Positions 35,853-46,898 of a stretch of DNA of 64,000 nt are shown piece by piece; the stretch's first letter is position 1, and every line of letters begins with the position of its first letter. Source of the stretch: an uncultured Commensalibacter sp. (GTDB taxonomy: Bacteria > Pseudomonadota > Alphaproteobacteria > Acetobacterales > Acetobacteraceae); contig CALYOP010000002.1 in the NCBI GenBank assembly GCA_945266285.1, forward strand, positions 124,001 to 188,000, in the 5' to 3' direction. Under the pieces are notes generated by a model. The model was given only the letters and a program-made list of their open reading frames with translations, made no database searches and had not been told where the DNA came from. A program made the translations under genes and the position numbers.

Positions 35853-38135
35853 TTACATCATTTGTGTAAAGGTCCGGGTAACAACATCTTGTTGTTGTTC
35901 ACGGGTTAAAGAGTTAAACCGCACGGCATAACCAGATACACGAATTGTTAATTGTGGGTATTTTTCAGGATGATCCATAGCATCGAGCAATGTTTCACGA
36001 TTTAATACGTTCACATTAAGATGCTGACCGCCTTCAATGCTAGAAGAGTGGTGGAAATAACCATCCATCATACCCGCTAAATTAACCTTACGAACATTGT
36101 CGTCTTTACCAAGCGCATTTGGAACGATTGAGAAGGTATAAGAAATACCATCTTTAGCATATGCAAATGGCAGCTTAGCAACAGAAGTCAGAGAGGCAAT
36201 AGCACCTTTGGTATCACGACCATGCATTGGGTTTGCACCAGGTCCGAAAGGAGCACCTGCACGACGACCATCGGGTGTATTCCCTGTTTTCTTACCATAA
36301 ACAACATTCGAAGTAATTGTAAGAACGGATTGCGTTGGAATTGCATTACGATATGTATGCAGTTTTTTGATCTTTTTCATGAAGCGGCTGACCAGATCAA
36401 TAGCAATATCATCGACTTTTGGATCATTATTACCAAATTTCGGGTAGTCCCCTTCAATTTCAAAGTCGGTTGCTAAACCATTTTCATCACGAATAGGTTT
36501 AACTTTTGCATATTTAATCGCAGATAAAGAATCCGCTGCAACAGATAGACCAGCAATACCGCAAGCCATGGTCCGAATAACGTCACGATCATGAAGTGCC
36601 ATTAACGCAGCTTCATAACTATATTTGTCATGCATATAATGAATGACATTTAATGCGGTGACATATTGTTTGGCCAGCCAATCCATAAAGCTGTCCATTC
36701 TTTCCATAACGGTATCGTAATCCAGAACTTCATCCATAATTGGTGATTCTTTTGGTCCAACTTGGATTTTCAGTTTTTCATCAACGCCGCCATTGATTGA
36801 ATAAAGCAATGTTTTGGCAAGGTTCGCGCGTGCACCAAAAAACTGCATCTGTTTGCCAACAATCATTGGGCTAACACAACAAGCGATCGCATAATCATCG
36901 CTCTTGAAGTCTGGACGCATTAGATCATCATTCTCATATTGTAGAGATGAAGTATCAATGGAGACTTTAGAAGCAAAGTTTTTGAATGCTTGAGGCAGTT
37001 TTTCAGACCACAAAATAGTCAGATTAGGTTCGGGTGATGGGCCCATATTGTAAAGGGTGTTCAAATAACGGAAAGAAGTCTTTGAAACCAAAGTACGACC
37101 ATCCAATCCCATACCACCAATACTTTCGGTCGCCCAGATTGGATCACCAGAGAAGAGTTGGTCATATTCAGGAGTACGAAGGAAACGAACCATACGCAAT
37201 TTCATGATGAAATGGTCAATCATTTCTTGCGCTTGTGTTTCCGTGATAACACCGTTTTTCAGATCGCGTTCAATGTAAATGTCAAGGAAAGTAGAAGTTC
37301 TACCCAATGACATTGCAGCACCATTTTGCGATTTAACAGCGGCCAAATATCCGAAATAAGTCCACTGAATAGCTTCATGAGCGTTTTTGGCAGGGCCGGA
37401 AATATCACAACCGTATTTTGCAGCCATTTCTTTGATTTGACCCAAAGCGCGATGCTGTTCAGCAATTTCTTCGCGGAGCTGAATGGTATTTTGCAAATCA
37501 ACACCAGATTCCAATCTGTCTTGCAAATCAGAGAATTGTGCAAATTTATCAGCCATCAAACGATCAATACCGTATAAAGCAACACGGCGATAATCACCAA
37601 TAATACGGCCACGACCATAAGCATCTGGAAGACCTGTTAGGATACCAGCTTTACGGCAACGCATAATATCGGGTGTGTAAACATCGAAAACGCCTTGGTT
37701 ATGGGTTTTACGATATTCGGTAAAAATCTCTTTAACTTTTGGATCCATTTCACGATTGTACGCCTGAAAAGACGATTCAATCATACGGATACCACCAAAA
37801 GGCATAATCGCACGTTTTAAAGGAGCATCTGTTTGCAAACCAACAATGGTTTCCAGATCTTTCTCTATGTAACCTGCGTCATGAGAGGTAATTGTGGAAA
37901 TAATACTTGTATCGAAATCTAATGGAGCATGGGTTGCATTTTCAACCTTAATGCCTTCCATAACCTTAGCCCATAATTTATTGGTGGCTTCGGTTGGACC
38001 ACTTAAGAAAGATTCATCCCCTTCATAGGGAGTATAGTTTTTTTGAATAAAATCACGGACGTTGATCTCGTTTTTCCAGTCACCGTCGTTAAAATCTTTC
38101 CAGGCTTCTGCTTGTTTTTGACTAAAATCGCTCAT
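35853..38135 (-). CDS. pflB: formate C-acetyltransferase (pyruvate formate-lyase)
   Basis: Glycyl-radical enzyme converting pyruvate and CoA to acetyl-CoA and formate without oxygen. 760 residues, the normal length. The catalytic cysteine pair is in IACCVSPM near 418-424, and the radical glycine in RVSGYAVRF near the C-terminus. [19 protein letters not shown] follows the active site as in E. coli PflB. The paired activase gene lies downstream. This is unusual for an acetic acid bacterium, a group regarded as strictly aerobic, and suggests fermentative growth in a host gut. No clear Fnr site was found upstream. A hairpin lies in the leader. Confidence 0.96.
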   Translation of the reverse strand: MSDFSQKQAEAWKDFNDGDWKNEINVRDFIQKNYTPYEGDESFLSGPTEATNKLWAKVMEGIKVENATHAPLDFDTSIISTITSHDAGYIEKDLETIVGLQTDAPLKRAIMPFGGIRMIESSFQAYNREMDPKVKEIFTEYRKTHNQGVFDVYTPDIMRCRKAGILTGLPDAYGRGRIIGDYRRVALYGIDRLMADKFAQFSDLQDRLESGVDLQNTIQLREEIAEQHRALGQIKEMAAKYGCDISGPAKNAHEAIQWTYFGYLAAVKSQNGAAMSLGRTSTFLDIYIERDLKNGVITETQAQEMIDHFIMKLRMVRFLRTPEYDQLFSGDPIWATESIGGMGLDGRTLVSKTSFRYLNTLYNMGPSPEPNLTILWSEKLPQAFKNFASKVSIDTSSLQYENDDLMRPDFKSDDYAIACCVSPMIVGKQMQFFGARANLAKTLLYSINGGVDEKLKIQVGPKESPIMDEVLDYDTVMERMDSFMDWLAKQYVTALNVIHYMHDKYSYEAALMALHDRDVIRTMACGIAGLSVAADSLSAIKYAKVKPIRDENGLATDFEIEGDYPKFGNNDPKVDDIAIDLVSRFMKKIKKLHTYRNAIPTQSVLTITSNVVYGKKTGNTPDGRRAGAPFGPGANPMHGRDTKGAIASLTSVAKLPFAYAKDGISYTFSIVPNALGKDDNVRKVNLAGMMDGYFHHSSSIEGGQHLNVNVLNRETLLDAMDHPEKYPQLTIRVSGYAVRFNSLTREQQQDVVTRTFTQMM

Positions 38136-38174
38136 AGCTTAATTACCCTAGATATTTATGATGATTTATTCTAT

Positions 38175-38205
38175 GGCTTATAGATAGGGAATATAAGCCC
38201 TTTTT
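38175..38205. other. hairpin in the pflB-cysP intergenic region
   Basis: Perfect 8-bp arms GGCTTATA / TATAAGCC (38175-38182, 38192-38199) with a 9-nt loop, followed on the plus strand by five T. It lies about 40 bp upstream of the pflB start, so it could be part of the pflB leader or an operator. A 12-bp perfect palindrome GTTATATATAAC lies nearby at 38370-38381, about 48 bp before the sulfate-transport gene. Confidence 0.45.
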
Positions 38206-38428
38206 CAATGCTTCAGAAGAAAAGAAATTAAATTTCAATTAGATAGGATACATTGAAATAAATCTTTTATAAGATCCAATTTATTTGTCGTTTTTTCCTA
38301 ACGTTATCTTTTCAGAAAAATTTGACAACGCGAATCTTAGTATTTTTTCGAATCCGCAAAAATAATTTCGTTATATATAACAAATAACTATTACGTTTTT
38401 AGTTTTAATTTTAGGATTCCAAAAATTG

Positions 38429-39460
38429 ATGCATAAGCATAAATTGCGTTTAAAAAAAACCATCACTATTTTTAGTATTTCTATAGGCATTTTTGCTTGG
38501 CCCTTTCAAGGATTTTCCAAAGATATTTCTATTCTGAATGCATCTTATGATCCTACAAGAGAGCTTTTTCGTTCTTATAATCATCTATTTGCTGAATATT
38601 GGAAAGCAAAAACGGGCGATAACCTAACGGTTTATGAATCGCATGGTGGTTCGGGAAAACAAGCTCGAGCTGTTATTGATGGAATGCCTGCTGATGTCGT
38701 AACGCTTGCTTTGGCTGGTGATATCGATGCACTTAATCGATATAAACCATTAATTGATAAAAATTGGCAAAATCGTTTACCGGCTCATAGTACTCCTTAC
38801 ACTTCAACTATTGTTTTTTTGGTTCGAAAAGGAAATCCAAAACATATCCATGACTGGGATGATCTAATAAAATCTGACATTCAGGTCGTAACCCCTAATC
38901 CAAAAACTTCGGGAGGAGCCCGTTGGAATTTTCTCGCAGCTTGGGCCTATGCCCAAAATAAATATGGTAGCGAGGATAAAGCCTATCAATTTGTTAAAGC
39001 ACTTTACGCGCGCGTGCCGATTATGGATACGAGCGCACGTGGATCGACTTTGAGTTTTGTTCAACGTGGTTTAGGGGATGTTTTAATATCGTGGGAAAAT
39101 GAAGCCTATATGGCAAAGAAAGAAGAAAAGAGTAATTCTTTTGAAATTATAACGCCTTCTATTTCGATATTAACGGAACCTTCAGTTGCTGTTGTCGATT
39201 CGATTGTTGATCATCGTGGAAGCAGAGAAGTTGCTACGGCTTATTTACAATATCTTTATAGTGATCCTGCACAACGTTTAATTGCACAAAATTATTATCG
39301 TCCCTGTAATCCTGCAATTGTAATGGAATTTAGAGATAAATTTCCATCCTTGACACTAATGACTATTGACAAAACGTTCGGAGGATGGAAACGAGTAAAG
39401 GACAAATTTTTTAGTGATAATGGAATATTTGACAAAATAATTCGTGAAATAAGATATTAG
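38429..39460 (+). CDS. sulfate ABC transporter, periplasmic substrate-binding protein
   Basis: Binds sulfate (or thiosulfate) in the periplasm and feeds the permease encoded downstream. Signal peptide at the N-terminus (about 1-31, ending FSKD). Family signatures: LNASYDPTRELF, SHGGSGKQARAVIDGMPADVVTLAL and NPKTSGGARWNFLAAW. About 343 residues, normal for Sbp/CysP. The ATG at 38429 is used; a TTG just before is in frame. First gene of a four-gene operon with CysT, CysW and CysA. No other sulfur genes in the window. Confidence 0.92.
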   Translation: MHKHKLRLKKTITIFSISIGIFAWPFQGFSKDISILNASYDPTRELFRSYNHLFAEYWKAKTGDNLTVYESHGGSGKQARAVIDGMPADVVTLALAGDIDALNRYKPLIDKNWQNRLPAHSTPYTSTIVFLVRKGNPKHIHDWDDLIKSDIQVVTPNPKTSGGARWNFLAAWAYAQNKYGSEDKAYQFVKALYARVPIMDTSARGSTLSFVQRGLGDVLISWENEAYMAKKEEKSNSFEIITPSISILTEPSVAVVDSIVDHRGSREVATAYLQYLYSDPAQRLIAQNYYRPCNPAIVMEFRDKFPSLTLMTIDKTFGGWKRVKDKFFSDNGIFDKIIREIRY

Positions 39461-39487
39461 CCTAAAATAAAAAGGAATTTGGCTTTT

Positions 39488-40357
39488 ATGTCTTTCGTGA
39501 AACAATCTGTAATACCTGGCTTTTGGTTTGGCCTTGGGTATAGCTTGATCTGGCTTACATTAATTGTGTTAATGCCTTTGATTGCTTTGGTTTTATATGC
39601 TTGTCATATTCATTACGATGAATTGTGGCGTATTCTAACCAATCGCGAATTATTTTGTGCGTTGAAGCTTTCGCTTTATACAGCCTTTATCGCCGCATTC
39701 TCTGTTTCTATTTTAGGTAGCCTTCTGGCTTGGGTATTGGTGAGATATCGTTTTCCTGGAAGTAAACTGATGGATGTGATGATTGATCTGCCTTTTGCTT
39801 TACCCACCGCTGTTGCTGGGATAGCGTTAACATCCCTTTATGATCAAAATGGTTTCTTAGGATCGCTTTTACCTTTTAAGGTTGCCTATACGCCATTAGG
39901 GATCATGATCGCATTGATATTTGTAACGCTCCCTTTTGTTGTTAGAACCTTACAACCCATTATAAAGGGTATTCCTAAATCCATTGAGGAAGCTGCTTTT
40001 AGTTTGGGTGCCAATTCATTTCAATTATTTTTATACGTTTTATTTCCAGCACTTTTCCCAGCTTGGTTAACGGGTTTTTCGCTCTCAATGGCACGAAGTT
40101 TGGGAGAATATGGCTCTATCGTTTTTATATCAGCGAATATTCCTTATAAAACTGAGATTTTACCTTTATTGATTGTCTCTAAATTGGATCAATTTGATTA
40201 TGTTGGGGCAACTGTTGTTAGCATTCTGATTTTATTGGTTTCATTTGCTTTTTTATTGTTGATTAATTTAATACAAAATTACGTAAAGCCTAATCGTATA
40301 TTGTGGATTTTAAACCGCTTTCATCCAATGGCTCTTTTTACGAAAGATCCTTTATGA
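39488..40357 (+). CDS. cysT: sulfate ABC transporter permease CysT
   Basis: One of two inner-membrane permeases of the sulfate importer. Six hydrophobic segments; the ABC-coupling EAA loop is visible as [34 protein letters not shown] is a family signature. About 289 residues. ATG at 39488 with AAAGGA upstream; a TTG nine bases earlier is also in frame. The stop overlaps the cysW start (ATGA). Confidence 0.92.
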   Translation: MSFVKQSVIPGFWFGLGYSLIWLTLIVLMPLIALVLYACHIHYDELWRILTNRELFCALKLSLYTAFIAAFSVSILGSLLAWVLVRYRFPGSKLMDVMIDLPFALPTAVAGIALTSLYDQNGFLGSLLPFKVAYTPLGIMIALIFVTLPFVVRTLQPIIKGIPKSIEEAAFSLGANSFQLFLYVLFPALFPAWLTGFSLSMARSLGEYGSIVFISANIPYKTEILPLLIVSKLDQFDYVGATVVSILILLVSFAFLLLINLIQNYVKPNRILWILNRFHPMALFTKDPL

Positions 40358-41190
40358 AAGCCGCTTCGCCAATCATCAAACCTTATTATTTTCTAATTGC
40401 GCTGGCTTGGGTTGTTTTTGCGCTTGTTTTGATTTGTCCATTATTGGTTGTTGTGATTGAAGCATTTTCACAAGGAATAAAAGTTTTCTGGCAGGCATGT
40501 ATTGAGCCAGAAGCGTTATCAGCCATTAAGCTTACTTTACTGGCAACAATTATTGCTTTGATTATGAATGTTATTTTTGGTGTTATGGCTGCATGGTGTG
40601 TTAGCAAATATGAATTTATAGGAAAAACGCTATTAGTGACGCTGATTGACCTTCCTTTTTCGATTTCGCCAATTGTTGTGGGTCTGATCTATACGCTGCT
40701 TTATGGTTCGCAGAGTATCTTTTATAATTTTCTAATCGAACATCATTTACAGGTTATTTATGCCATTCCTGGCATTTTACTTGTAACTATTTTCGTTACA
40801 CTACCTTTTGTTGCACGTTCCTTAATTGCTTTAATGCAGGAACAAGGAACACAAGAGGAAGAAGCCGCTCGTCTTTTAGGAGCAAATGGTTGGCAGATTT
40901 TTTGGCATGTAACTTTGCCAAATATTAAATGGGCTTTATTACATGGATCGGTAATGAGTACAGCCAGAGCTATGGGTGAGTTTGGAGCAGTATCCGTCGT
41001 ATCTGGTCATATTCAAGGACTTACCAATACACTGCCTTTGCATATCGAGATGCTTTATAACGAATATAATATGGTTGCAGCATTTAGCATATCGGTATTG
41101 TTACTTTTAATGGCGATGCTGGTTTTGGTTTTGCGTAAATGGTGTGAAAAACATTTAGAACGCCATCCTCAACAAAAGGAAAGCGCATGA
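40354..41190 (+). CDS. cysW: sulfate ABC transporter permease CysW
   Basis: Second permease of the sulfate importer; pairs with CysT in the inner membrane. The EAA loop is [17 protein letters not shown] and [15 protein letters not shown] is diagnostic. 278 residues from ATG 40354, chosen because it overlaps the cysT stop by four bases (translational coupling); the frame is open further upstream inside cysT. The stop overlaps the cysA start in the same way. Confidence 0.93.
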   Translation: MKAASPIIKPYYFLIALAWVVFALVLICPLLVVVIEAFSQGIKVFWQACIEPEALSAIKLTLLATIIALIMNVIFGVMAAWCVSKYEFIGKTLLVTLIDLPFSISPIVVGLIYTLLYGSQSIFYNFLIEHHLQVIYAIPGILLVTIFVTLPFVARSLIALMQEQGTQEEEAARLLGANGWQIFWHVTLPNIKWALLHGSVMSTARAMGEFGAVSVVSGHIQGLTNTLPLHIEMLYNEYNMVAAFSISVLLLLMAMLVLVLRKWCEKHLERHPQQKESA

Positions 41191-42164
41191 TTATCCAGAT
41201 CGAGAATATCAATAAATGGTATGATCGTTTTCAGGTTTTGCATGATATTAATCTGCAAATTGAAAGTGGAGAATTGATGGCATTATTAGGGCCATCAGGT
41301 TGTGGAAAAACCAGCTTATTGCGTATTATTGCGGGCCTGGAAAAGCCTGATAGTGGTACAATACGTTTCCAGGGACAGGATATGAAAGGTTACGACGTTC
41401 GTAATCGTAAAGTTGGTTTTGTATTTCAACATTACGCATTATTTCGTCATATGACCGTTTTGGATAATGTTGCTTTTGGTTTGCGAATGAAACCTCGTAA
41501 AATCCGTTTATCTGAAAATACTATTTTGGAAAAAGCGCGTTATCTTTTGGAAATGGTTCAATTGGATAAAATTGGCAATCGTTATCCTGATGAATTATCA
41601 GGAGGTCAACGTCAAAGAGTTGCTTTGGCAAGAGCTTTGGCAGTAGAACCCAAGGTTTTATTATTGGACGAACCTTTTGGTGCACTTGATGCCAAAGTAA
41701 GGCGTGAATTGCGGCGGTGGTTAGCAAAATTACATGAAGAAATTCATTTAACCAGCATTTTTGTAACGCATGATCAAGAAGAGGCAATGGAAGTCTGTGA
41801 TCGTATTGTCATCATGAATAAAGGTATTATTGAACAAATTGGTTCTCCTGCTGAAATTTACAATCATCCACGGAATGAATTTGTTTATAATTTTCTCGGT
41901 GATTCCAATAGTTTATCTGTTGGTGGAAAAACGGTTAATTTTCGACCTTATGAAGTCTCAGTTTCTTTTGAAACAAAAAAGGGATATACAGAAGCAGTTG
42001 TTTTGGACGTAAGGCCTATGGGGGCTGTAACGCGGGCAATTTTGCAGCCTATTGGAAATGATTATACAATAGAGGCCCATATTCCAAATATGACATTAGG
42101 CCTGAAAACATTAAATAAAGGGCAGAAAGTTTACTTCAGGCCCATTCTGGATTTCGAAATCTAA
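41187..42164 (+). CDS. cysA: sulfate ABC transporter ATP-binding protein CysA
   Basis: ATPase that powers sulfate import. Walker A GPSGCGKT near 36, Q-loop [11 protein letters not shown], signature [14 protein letters not shown], Walker [12 protein letters not shown] and the H-switch histidine in [11 protein letters not shown]-terminal TOBE-type beta domain (about 240-325) follows, with YEVSV and VLDVRPMG. 325 residues, slightly shorter than E. coli CysA. Coupled to cysW by ATGA. The 3' end overlaps the convergent S9 peptidase gene by four bases. Confidence 0.94.
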   Translation: MIIQIENINKWYDRFQVLHDINLQIESGELMALLGPSGCGKTSLLRIIAGLEKPDSGTIRFQGQDMKGYDVRNRKVGFVFQHYALFRHMTVLDNVAFGLRMKPRKIRLSENTILEKARYLLEMVQLDKIGNRYPDELSGGQRQRVALARALAVEPKVLLLDEPFGALDAKVRRELRRWLAKLHEEIHLTSIFVTHDQEEAMEVCDRIVIMNKGIIEQIGSPAEIYNHPRNEFVYNFLGDSNSLSVGGKTVNFRPYEVSVSFETKKGYTEAVVLDVRPMGAVTRAILQPIGNDYTIEAHIPNMTLGLKTLNKGQKVYFRPILDFEI

Positions 42165-44104
42165 AGAGTGTTATCATTATGAATAAGAACATCTTCAGAA
42201 AGACCATAGGGCTTAAATCCTAATATCTTTCCGTAAAAAGCAAGTTCGAGTTCCATAACACGATTAATAGTGTTTTCTTGTCTAAATCCATGTCCCTCAT
42301 CAGGAAAACAGTAATAAGCATAAGGTATTTGGTTGGTCTTTAATTTTTCAACAATACATTCAGCTTGAGCAGGCGAAACAACGACATCCTTTAAACCTTG
42401 GAAAACAATTAATGGGTGACGTAACTGATTAAGATGCGTTAAAGGGGAATGATCGTAATAAGTCTGTTTTTCTTGAGGATAAGGACCAATTAGCCCATCC
42501 AAATAATGCGATTCAAATTTGTGCGTTTCTTGGGCAAGTGCTGTTAAATCACCAACCCCGTATAAACAAGCCCCACCAGCAAAAATACCAGAACGAATGA
42601 GTGCAGTTAATACCGTAAATCCACCCGCACTACTGCCTCGAATCACGATACGTTTTGGATCAACATGCTTTTGATAGATTAGATAATGACAAACATCAAT
42701 ACAATCCTGAACATCAATTATTCCCCATTGTTTATTTAATACTTCACGATAGGGTCGTCCAAAACCCGTTGATCCGCGATAATTTACATCGACAACGGCA
42801 AATCCTCGGCTGGTCCACCATTGTATTTTAGAATTAAAACTGGGAAAGCTTTGACCGGTGGGCCCACCGTGTGCCATGACAAGTAAAGGGGGAAGCTCAT
42901 CACGACAAGGACAATAATCCTTATGTTTTGGTGCATAGAAAAAAGCGTGTGCTGATTGACCGTCCTGTGTCGGAAATTTAATGGGTTCTGCGACAGAAAT
43001 AAAATCTTTAGCGATTTTAACCCTATTGGCTGATTTTAAAATTTGACGATGGCTACGGTTTTGTAAAACAATTTGTGCTGGTTGATCTTGAGGGGTATTG
43101 ATCCAAACCCACTGTCCATCATGAAAAGGAACAGGACAATTTTCTGGTTGTCCCATATCAACCGATTTTATGTTTTTGTTTGTAATTAAGATTGTTTCAG
43201 AAATCCCGTTTAAAAGGCGTCTGGCAATAATAGTATCTGAAGATAATTTATACCAACTTCTTTGCCCGAAAATCCATTGTGGAAGTCCTATTTCGGCTTG
43301 CATAGGAGCAATTGCTTGTAAGGAATTAGAAGGATTATCGGTATTTCCTTGATATAAATTCCACCAATTATTACGATCACTACATACCAAAAATTGTTGA
43401 TTATTTAGCCAACCAGGTTCGATCAAGGACTCCTGTTGATTTTGTCCGGCGATAATTTCTTTGGATATAACTTTTGTAATATTTTCAAGTTTTGCCAATC
43501 CAAGCTGTGTTGATTCCCATGGCATAAAAGGATGAGACCATTGAATCCAAAGTAAATGTGACCCATTTGGCGACAGACGAGGAGCACTATAAAAATCCGC
43601 ACCATCAATTAAAATAATGGGTTTAGAAGTATTGGTGGAATCAAGCGGTATCGTGACTAATGAATTTTTTATTTCTTTTGTATGATGATCTTCTTGGATA
43701 GCGATAACAAAATGATCTGTTAAGCAAAAATCTGCAAACCGCAAATAGGAATCTTGAAAAAGCACACGTGGTTTTTGATTTTTATCGAGTAACCAAATCG
43801 CATTGGACGTACGGTCACTAAAAACGATTGTACGATTTCTTACTTGATATGCGCCCCCACCATATTCATGAACACGATTGCCAATATCATATTCTGATGA
43901 AGTGATATCGCTTAAACCTTCTGCTTTATTCCAACGTACCAATATCGTTTTACCTTGAGCTTCAGGTCGTCGTTCCAGCCAATAAATATCGTTTCCGTCG
44001 ACTGATAATTCAGAAAACTGAATATTTTTTCCCGTAACAATTTGTGGAGTAAAAGGTGAAGGCCATGAACCGCAGGGTTGTTCTTTTTTAGAGTCAGATA
44101 TCAT
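42161..44104 (-). CDS. S9 family prolyl oligopeptidase / acylaminoacyl-peptidase
   Basis: Serine peptidase with an N-terminal beta-propeller (about 30-390) and a C-terminal alpha/beta-hydrolase domain (about 400-640). Catalytic elbow [11 protein letters not shown] and the late histidine in PDEGHGFRQ are present; [15 protein letters not shown] forms the oxyanion region. 647 residues, typical. No signal peptide, so it is a cytosolic peptidase that trims short peptides. Start at ATG 44104; monocistronic, divergent from the DedA gene. Confidence 0.88.
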   Translation of the reverse strand: MISDSKKEQPCGSWPSPFTPQIVTGKNIQFSELSVDGNDIYWLERRPEAQGKTILVRWNKAEGLSDITSSEYDIGNRVHEYGGGAYQVRNRTIVFSDRTSNAIWLLDKNQKPRVLFQDSYLRFADFCLTDHFVIAIQEDHHTKEIKNSLVTIPLDSTNTSKPIILIDGADFYSAPRLSPNGSHLLWIQWSHPFMPWESTQLGLAKLENITKVISKEIIAGQNQQESLIEPGWLNNQQFLVCSDRNNWWNLYQGNTDNPSNSLQAIAPMQAEIGLPQWIFGQRSWYKLSSDTIIARRLLNGISETILITNKNIKSVDMGQPENCPVPFHDGQWVWINTPQDQPAQIVLQNRSHRQILKSANRVKIAKDFISVAEPIKFPTQDGQSAHAFFYAPKHKDYCPCRDELPPLLVMAHGGPTGQSFPSFNSKIQWWTSRGFAVVDVNYRGSTGFGRPYREVLNKQWGIIDVQDCIDVCHYLIYQKHVDPKRIVIRGSSAGGFTVLTALIRSGIFAGGACLYGVGDLTALAQETHKFESHYLDGLIGPYPQEKQTYYDHSPLTHLNQLRHPLIVFQGLKDVVVSPAQAECIVEKLKTNQIPYAYYCFPDEGHGFRQENTINRVMELELAFYGKILGFKPYGLSEDVLIHNDNTL

Positions 44105-44288
44105 GCGTATCTCTTAAGTAAAACTTTTTCACATAATAGGCAGAGAAGTCTTTTTTATTTGTACTAATTTAGCTAAGAAAGGACTAAAGCGAAACTCGAT
44201 TTTTAAAAATGGATTTAAGACCCTGATTGAATATTTTACAACGCTTCTTCATGACTATAGCCATTATTCCTATATTTTTGTTGGTTTA

Positions 44289-44864
44289 TTGATCATGCTT
44301 GAAAGCATGGGCCTACCGTTACCTGCAGAAAGTTTGCTAATCGCGACTTCTATTTATTGTGCGTCCACTTCCGATCTTAATATTTTTTATGTCGCTCTTT
44401 CTGCTGTGATAGGTGCGGTTATGGGCGATAATTTTGGGTATTTGATTGGAAATAAAGTTGGCTATTCTTTTTTACAAAAACATGGTTCCAAGATACGTTT
44501 AACGCATGAGCGTTTAATATTAGGTCAATATCTTTTTAGGAATCATGGTGGAAAAGTTGTATTTTTTGGCCGGTTTGTAGCAATTCTTCGCTTTTTTACC
44601 GCCTTACTGGCAGGTGCCAATCGTATGCCATGGGGGGATTTTTTATTACATAATGCCATGGGTGGGATTTGTTGGGCAGGAGGTTATAGCTTTGCAGCTT
44701 ATTATCTTGGACAACAGCTATTAAAACTTGAAGGCAAATTTGGGGTCGTTCTGGCGGTGCTTGGAGTTATCGTCGTCCTTTTTTCCTTCTTTTTCTTACG
44801 TAGAAATGAAAAGCAGTTAATTGAACGTGCAGAAAAAGAAGCAAAAGAACAAGGTTACGATTGA
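44289..44864 (+). CDS. DedA family membrane protein (true start probably upstream)
   Basis: Inner-membrane DedA protein, now seen as a lipid-carrier transporter family. ESMGLPLPAESLL is the family N-terminal signature, and GRFVAILRFFTALLAGANRMPW the central one. Listed from the first canonical start, a TTG at 44289 (191 residues), which would cut into the first membrane helix. The same frame stays open upstream and the 22 codons from 44223 encode a sequence ending YSYIFVGL that fits the missing DedA N-terminus. No ATG, GTG or TTG exists there; CTG 44223 or ATT 44226 are possible starts. Divergent from the S9 peptidase; ends three bases before convergent trmB. Confidence 0.82.
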   Translation: MIMLESMGLPLPAESLLIATSIYCASTSDLNIFYVALSAVIGAVMGDNFGYLIGNKVGYSFLQKHGSKIRLTHERLILGQYLFRNHGGKVVFFGRFVAILRFFTALLAGANRMPWGDFLLHNAMGGICWAGGYSFAAYYLGQQLLKLEGKFGVVLAVLGVIVVLFSFFFLRRNEKQLIERAEKEAKEQGYD

Positions 44865-44867
44865 AAA

Positions 44868-45608
44868 TTATTTTTTCTGAAAAATCCAGTAAATAGGGGT
44901 TCGGCCTGCGCGTATTGCTTTTTGTTCATAACGTGTATTTGGCCAATCCTGAGGTTTTGTTGTCGTTTCCAGAATCTTTTCAAAATAAGGTTGGTCACTC
45001 ATTACCTGCTTGACCCATTCTTGATAGGTTAGATCATCACTGGCAATGTGCCAATAAGCCTTATGTTTTAATATATGTGCTAATAATGGCAGACGGTCTG
45101 CATTTACAAAGCGACGTTTAGCATGGCGTGCTTTTGGCCATGGATCTGGAAACATCAAAAATAAACGGTCAATAGATTCGGATGGTAATTTTTTAATTAA
45201 TATACGTGCATCCTCATTCCAAACACGCAACATGTCAGGAATAGAAGCTTCCATTTCATCGCTTGTAGAATCAGCAAGACTCGATAAGAGTGAGCAAATT
45301 CCATTTTCAAAAACTTCGCAAGCAATATACCCGATTTCTGGATTTGCTTTATGCTGAGCAAGACTATGTTCACCGCCACCGAAACCAATTTCTAACCATA
45401 TTTGTTTAGGTGTCCTGCCAAAAGCAGAATAGGGCGTTTCAGAAAAGGAAATTGGAAATTTCAAACGCGGCAAATAATAGGATAGTAATCGCTGCTGTCG
45501 TTCTCTTAATGGATGTGCACGACGACGGCCGTAGAGACGTTCGTCGCCTTTAGAATGAGAATGAAGAACCCCTATTGAAATAGAGGACTCTTCTTTAATA
45601 TCAGTCAT
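44868..45608 (-). CDS. trmB: tRNA (guanine-N7-)-methyltransferase
   Basis: SAM-dependent methylation of G46 in tRNA. SAM-binding motif WLEIGFGGGEHSL near 88-100, and the hallmark FPDPWPKARHAKRRF. 246 residues with a longer, basic N-terminus than E. coli TrmB. It begins two bases downstream of metK on the same strand, so enzyme and SAM source are cotranscribed. Confidence 0.94.
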   Translation of the reverse strand: MTDIKEESSISIGVLHSHSKGDERLYGRRRAHPLRERQQRLLSYYLPRLKFPISFSETPYSAFGRTPKQIWLEIGFGGGEHSLAQHKANPEIGYIACEVFENGICSLLSSLADSTSDEMEASIPDMLRVWNEDARILIKKLPSESIDRLFLMFPDPWPKARHAKRRFVNADRLPLLAHILKHKAYWHIASDDLTYQEWVKQVMSDQPYFEKILETTTKPQDWPNTRYEQKAIRAGRTPIYWIFQKK

Positions 45609-45610
45609 TA

Positions 45611-46801
45611 TTATTTACGGTTAAAAGCGTTACGCAGGTCGTTTACCAAATCGGTTTTTTCCCACGTGAAATTGTCTTTTATAGGATCAGGTTTACGACC
45701 GAAATGTCCGTAAGCAGCAGTTTCCTTGTAAATTGGACGGTTCATACGCAAATGCTTACGAATACCTCTTGGAGAGAGATCCATTAATTCGCGTAAAACT
45801 TTTTCTAATTGACGTTCATCAACATCTTTACCCGTTTCGTGTAAGTTAACATAAACGGATAAAGGATGAGAAACACCAATAGCGTAAGAAATTTGCAAAG
45901 TGCAACTATCTGCAAGGCCAGCAGCAACAATATTTTTTGCTAAATAACGGCAAGCATAGGCTGCAGAACGGTCAACTTTTGTCGGGTCTTTTCCAGAGAA
46001 TGCACCACCACCATGAGGTGCTGCACCACCATAAGTGTCAACAATGATTTTCCGTCCAGTCAAACCGCAATCACCATCAGGTCCGCCGATAACGAATATA
46101 CCGGTAGGATTGACGTAAAATTCTTCTTCAGGACACATCCAACCTTCAGGAAGTGTTTTAACAATAATATCATGAACAATATGACGGATGTCACTTTGTA
46201 ACATGTCTTCTTTGTGTTGTGTAGAAACAACAACAGAAGTAGCCCCTACCGGTTTTCCATTAACATAACGTAAGGTTACCTGGCTTTTCGCATCAGGTAA
46301 AAAACCTCTTCCCTTTGGGTTATCCGATTTGCGCAGATCATGGAGATTTTTCAAAATCTTGTGCGCATAATAAATCGGAGCAGGCATCAAACTGTCGGTT
46401 TCTGAAGTTGCGTAACCGAACATGATTCCTTGGTCGCCAGCACCTTCGTCTTTGTTTCCGCTACTATCAACACCGATTGCAATATGAGGAGATTGGGCAT
46501 GCATCAAAAATTGAACATTGGCAGTTTTCCAAGAAAATCCTGCCTGATCATAACCTATTTCCTTTACGGTTTCGCGAGCCTTTTCAATAAGCATGTCCTT
46601 GGTAATGCTTTGGGGGCCACGAACTTCACCTGCCAGAATAATCTGGTTGGTAGTAACAAGTGTTTCACAAGCTACGCGCGCTTCTGGATCCGCTGCGAGG
46701 TAAGTATCCAATACAGTATCGCTGATTTGGTCTGCAACTTTGTCAGGATGTCCCTCAGAGACTGATTCTGAAGCGAACAGAAAATCGCCATTGTTTCGCA
46801 T
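45611..46801 (-). CDS. metK: S-adenosylmethionine synthetase
   Basis: Makes SAM from methionine and ATP, cytosolic. Signatures: [20 protein letters not shown] at the N-terminus, [12 protein letters not shown] and [18 protein letters not shown]. 396 residues, normal. First of a metK-trmB pair, downstream of dapB on the same strand. The 97-bp leader carries a nested hairpin; it does not match any SAM riboswitch class that I can recognise, and the ribosome site is poor. Confidence 0.96.
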   Translation of the reverse strand: MRNNGDFLFASESVSEGHPDKVADQISDTVLDTYLAADPEARVACETLVTTNQIILAGEVRGPQSITKDMLIEKARETVKEIGYDQAGFSWKTANVQFLMHAQSPHIAIGVDSSGNKDEGAGDQGIMFGYATSETDSLMPAPIYYAHKILKNLHDLRKSDNPKGRGFLPDAKSQVTLRYVNGKPVGATSVVVSTQHKEDMLQSDIRHIVHDIIVKTLPEGWMCPEEEFYVNPTGIFVIGGPDGDCGLTGRKIIVDTYGGAAPHGGGAFSGKDPTKVDRSAAYACRYLAKNIVAAGLADSCTLQISYAIGVSHPLSVYVNLHETGKDVDERQLEKVLRELMDLSPRGIRKHLRMNRPIYKETAAYGHFGRKPDPIKDNFTWEKTDLVNDLRNAFNRK

Positions 46802-46844
46802 AAGTTTTCTGCTGTCTCATATTAATAAATGAAAAAGATTTGAG

Positions 46845-46881
46845 CGCTTAGAAGACCTCTTTGAGGTCAAAAGGTCAAGCG
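46845..46881 (-). other. nested hairpin in the dapB-metK spacer
   Basis: Inner stem GACCTC / GAGGTC (46854-46859, 46863-46868) with a three-base loop, inside an outer stem CGCTT / AAGCG (46845-46849, 46877-46881). A T-rich stretch follows about 12 bases later on the minus strand. It may terminate dapB transcripts or form a leader controlling metK. Confidence 0.5.
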
Positions 46882-46898
46882 AAAAATGAAAAAATTGA

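Noticed and set aside
38136-38428. Fnr box upstream of pflB
   Set aside because: No TTGAT-N4-ATCAA or near match was found on reading the spacer.
46802-46898. SAM/SAH or SAM-II riboswitch upstream of metK
   Set aside because: The sequence lacks the conserved loops of these classes as I know them; only a nested hairpin is visible.
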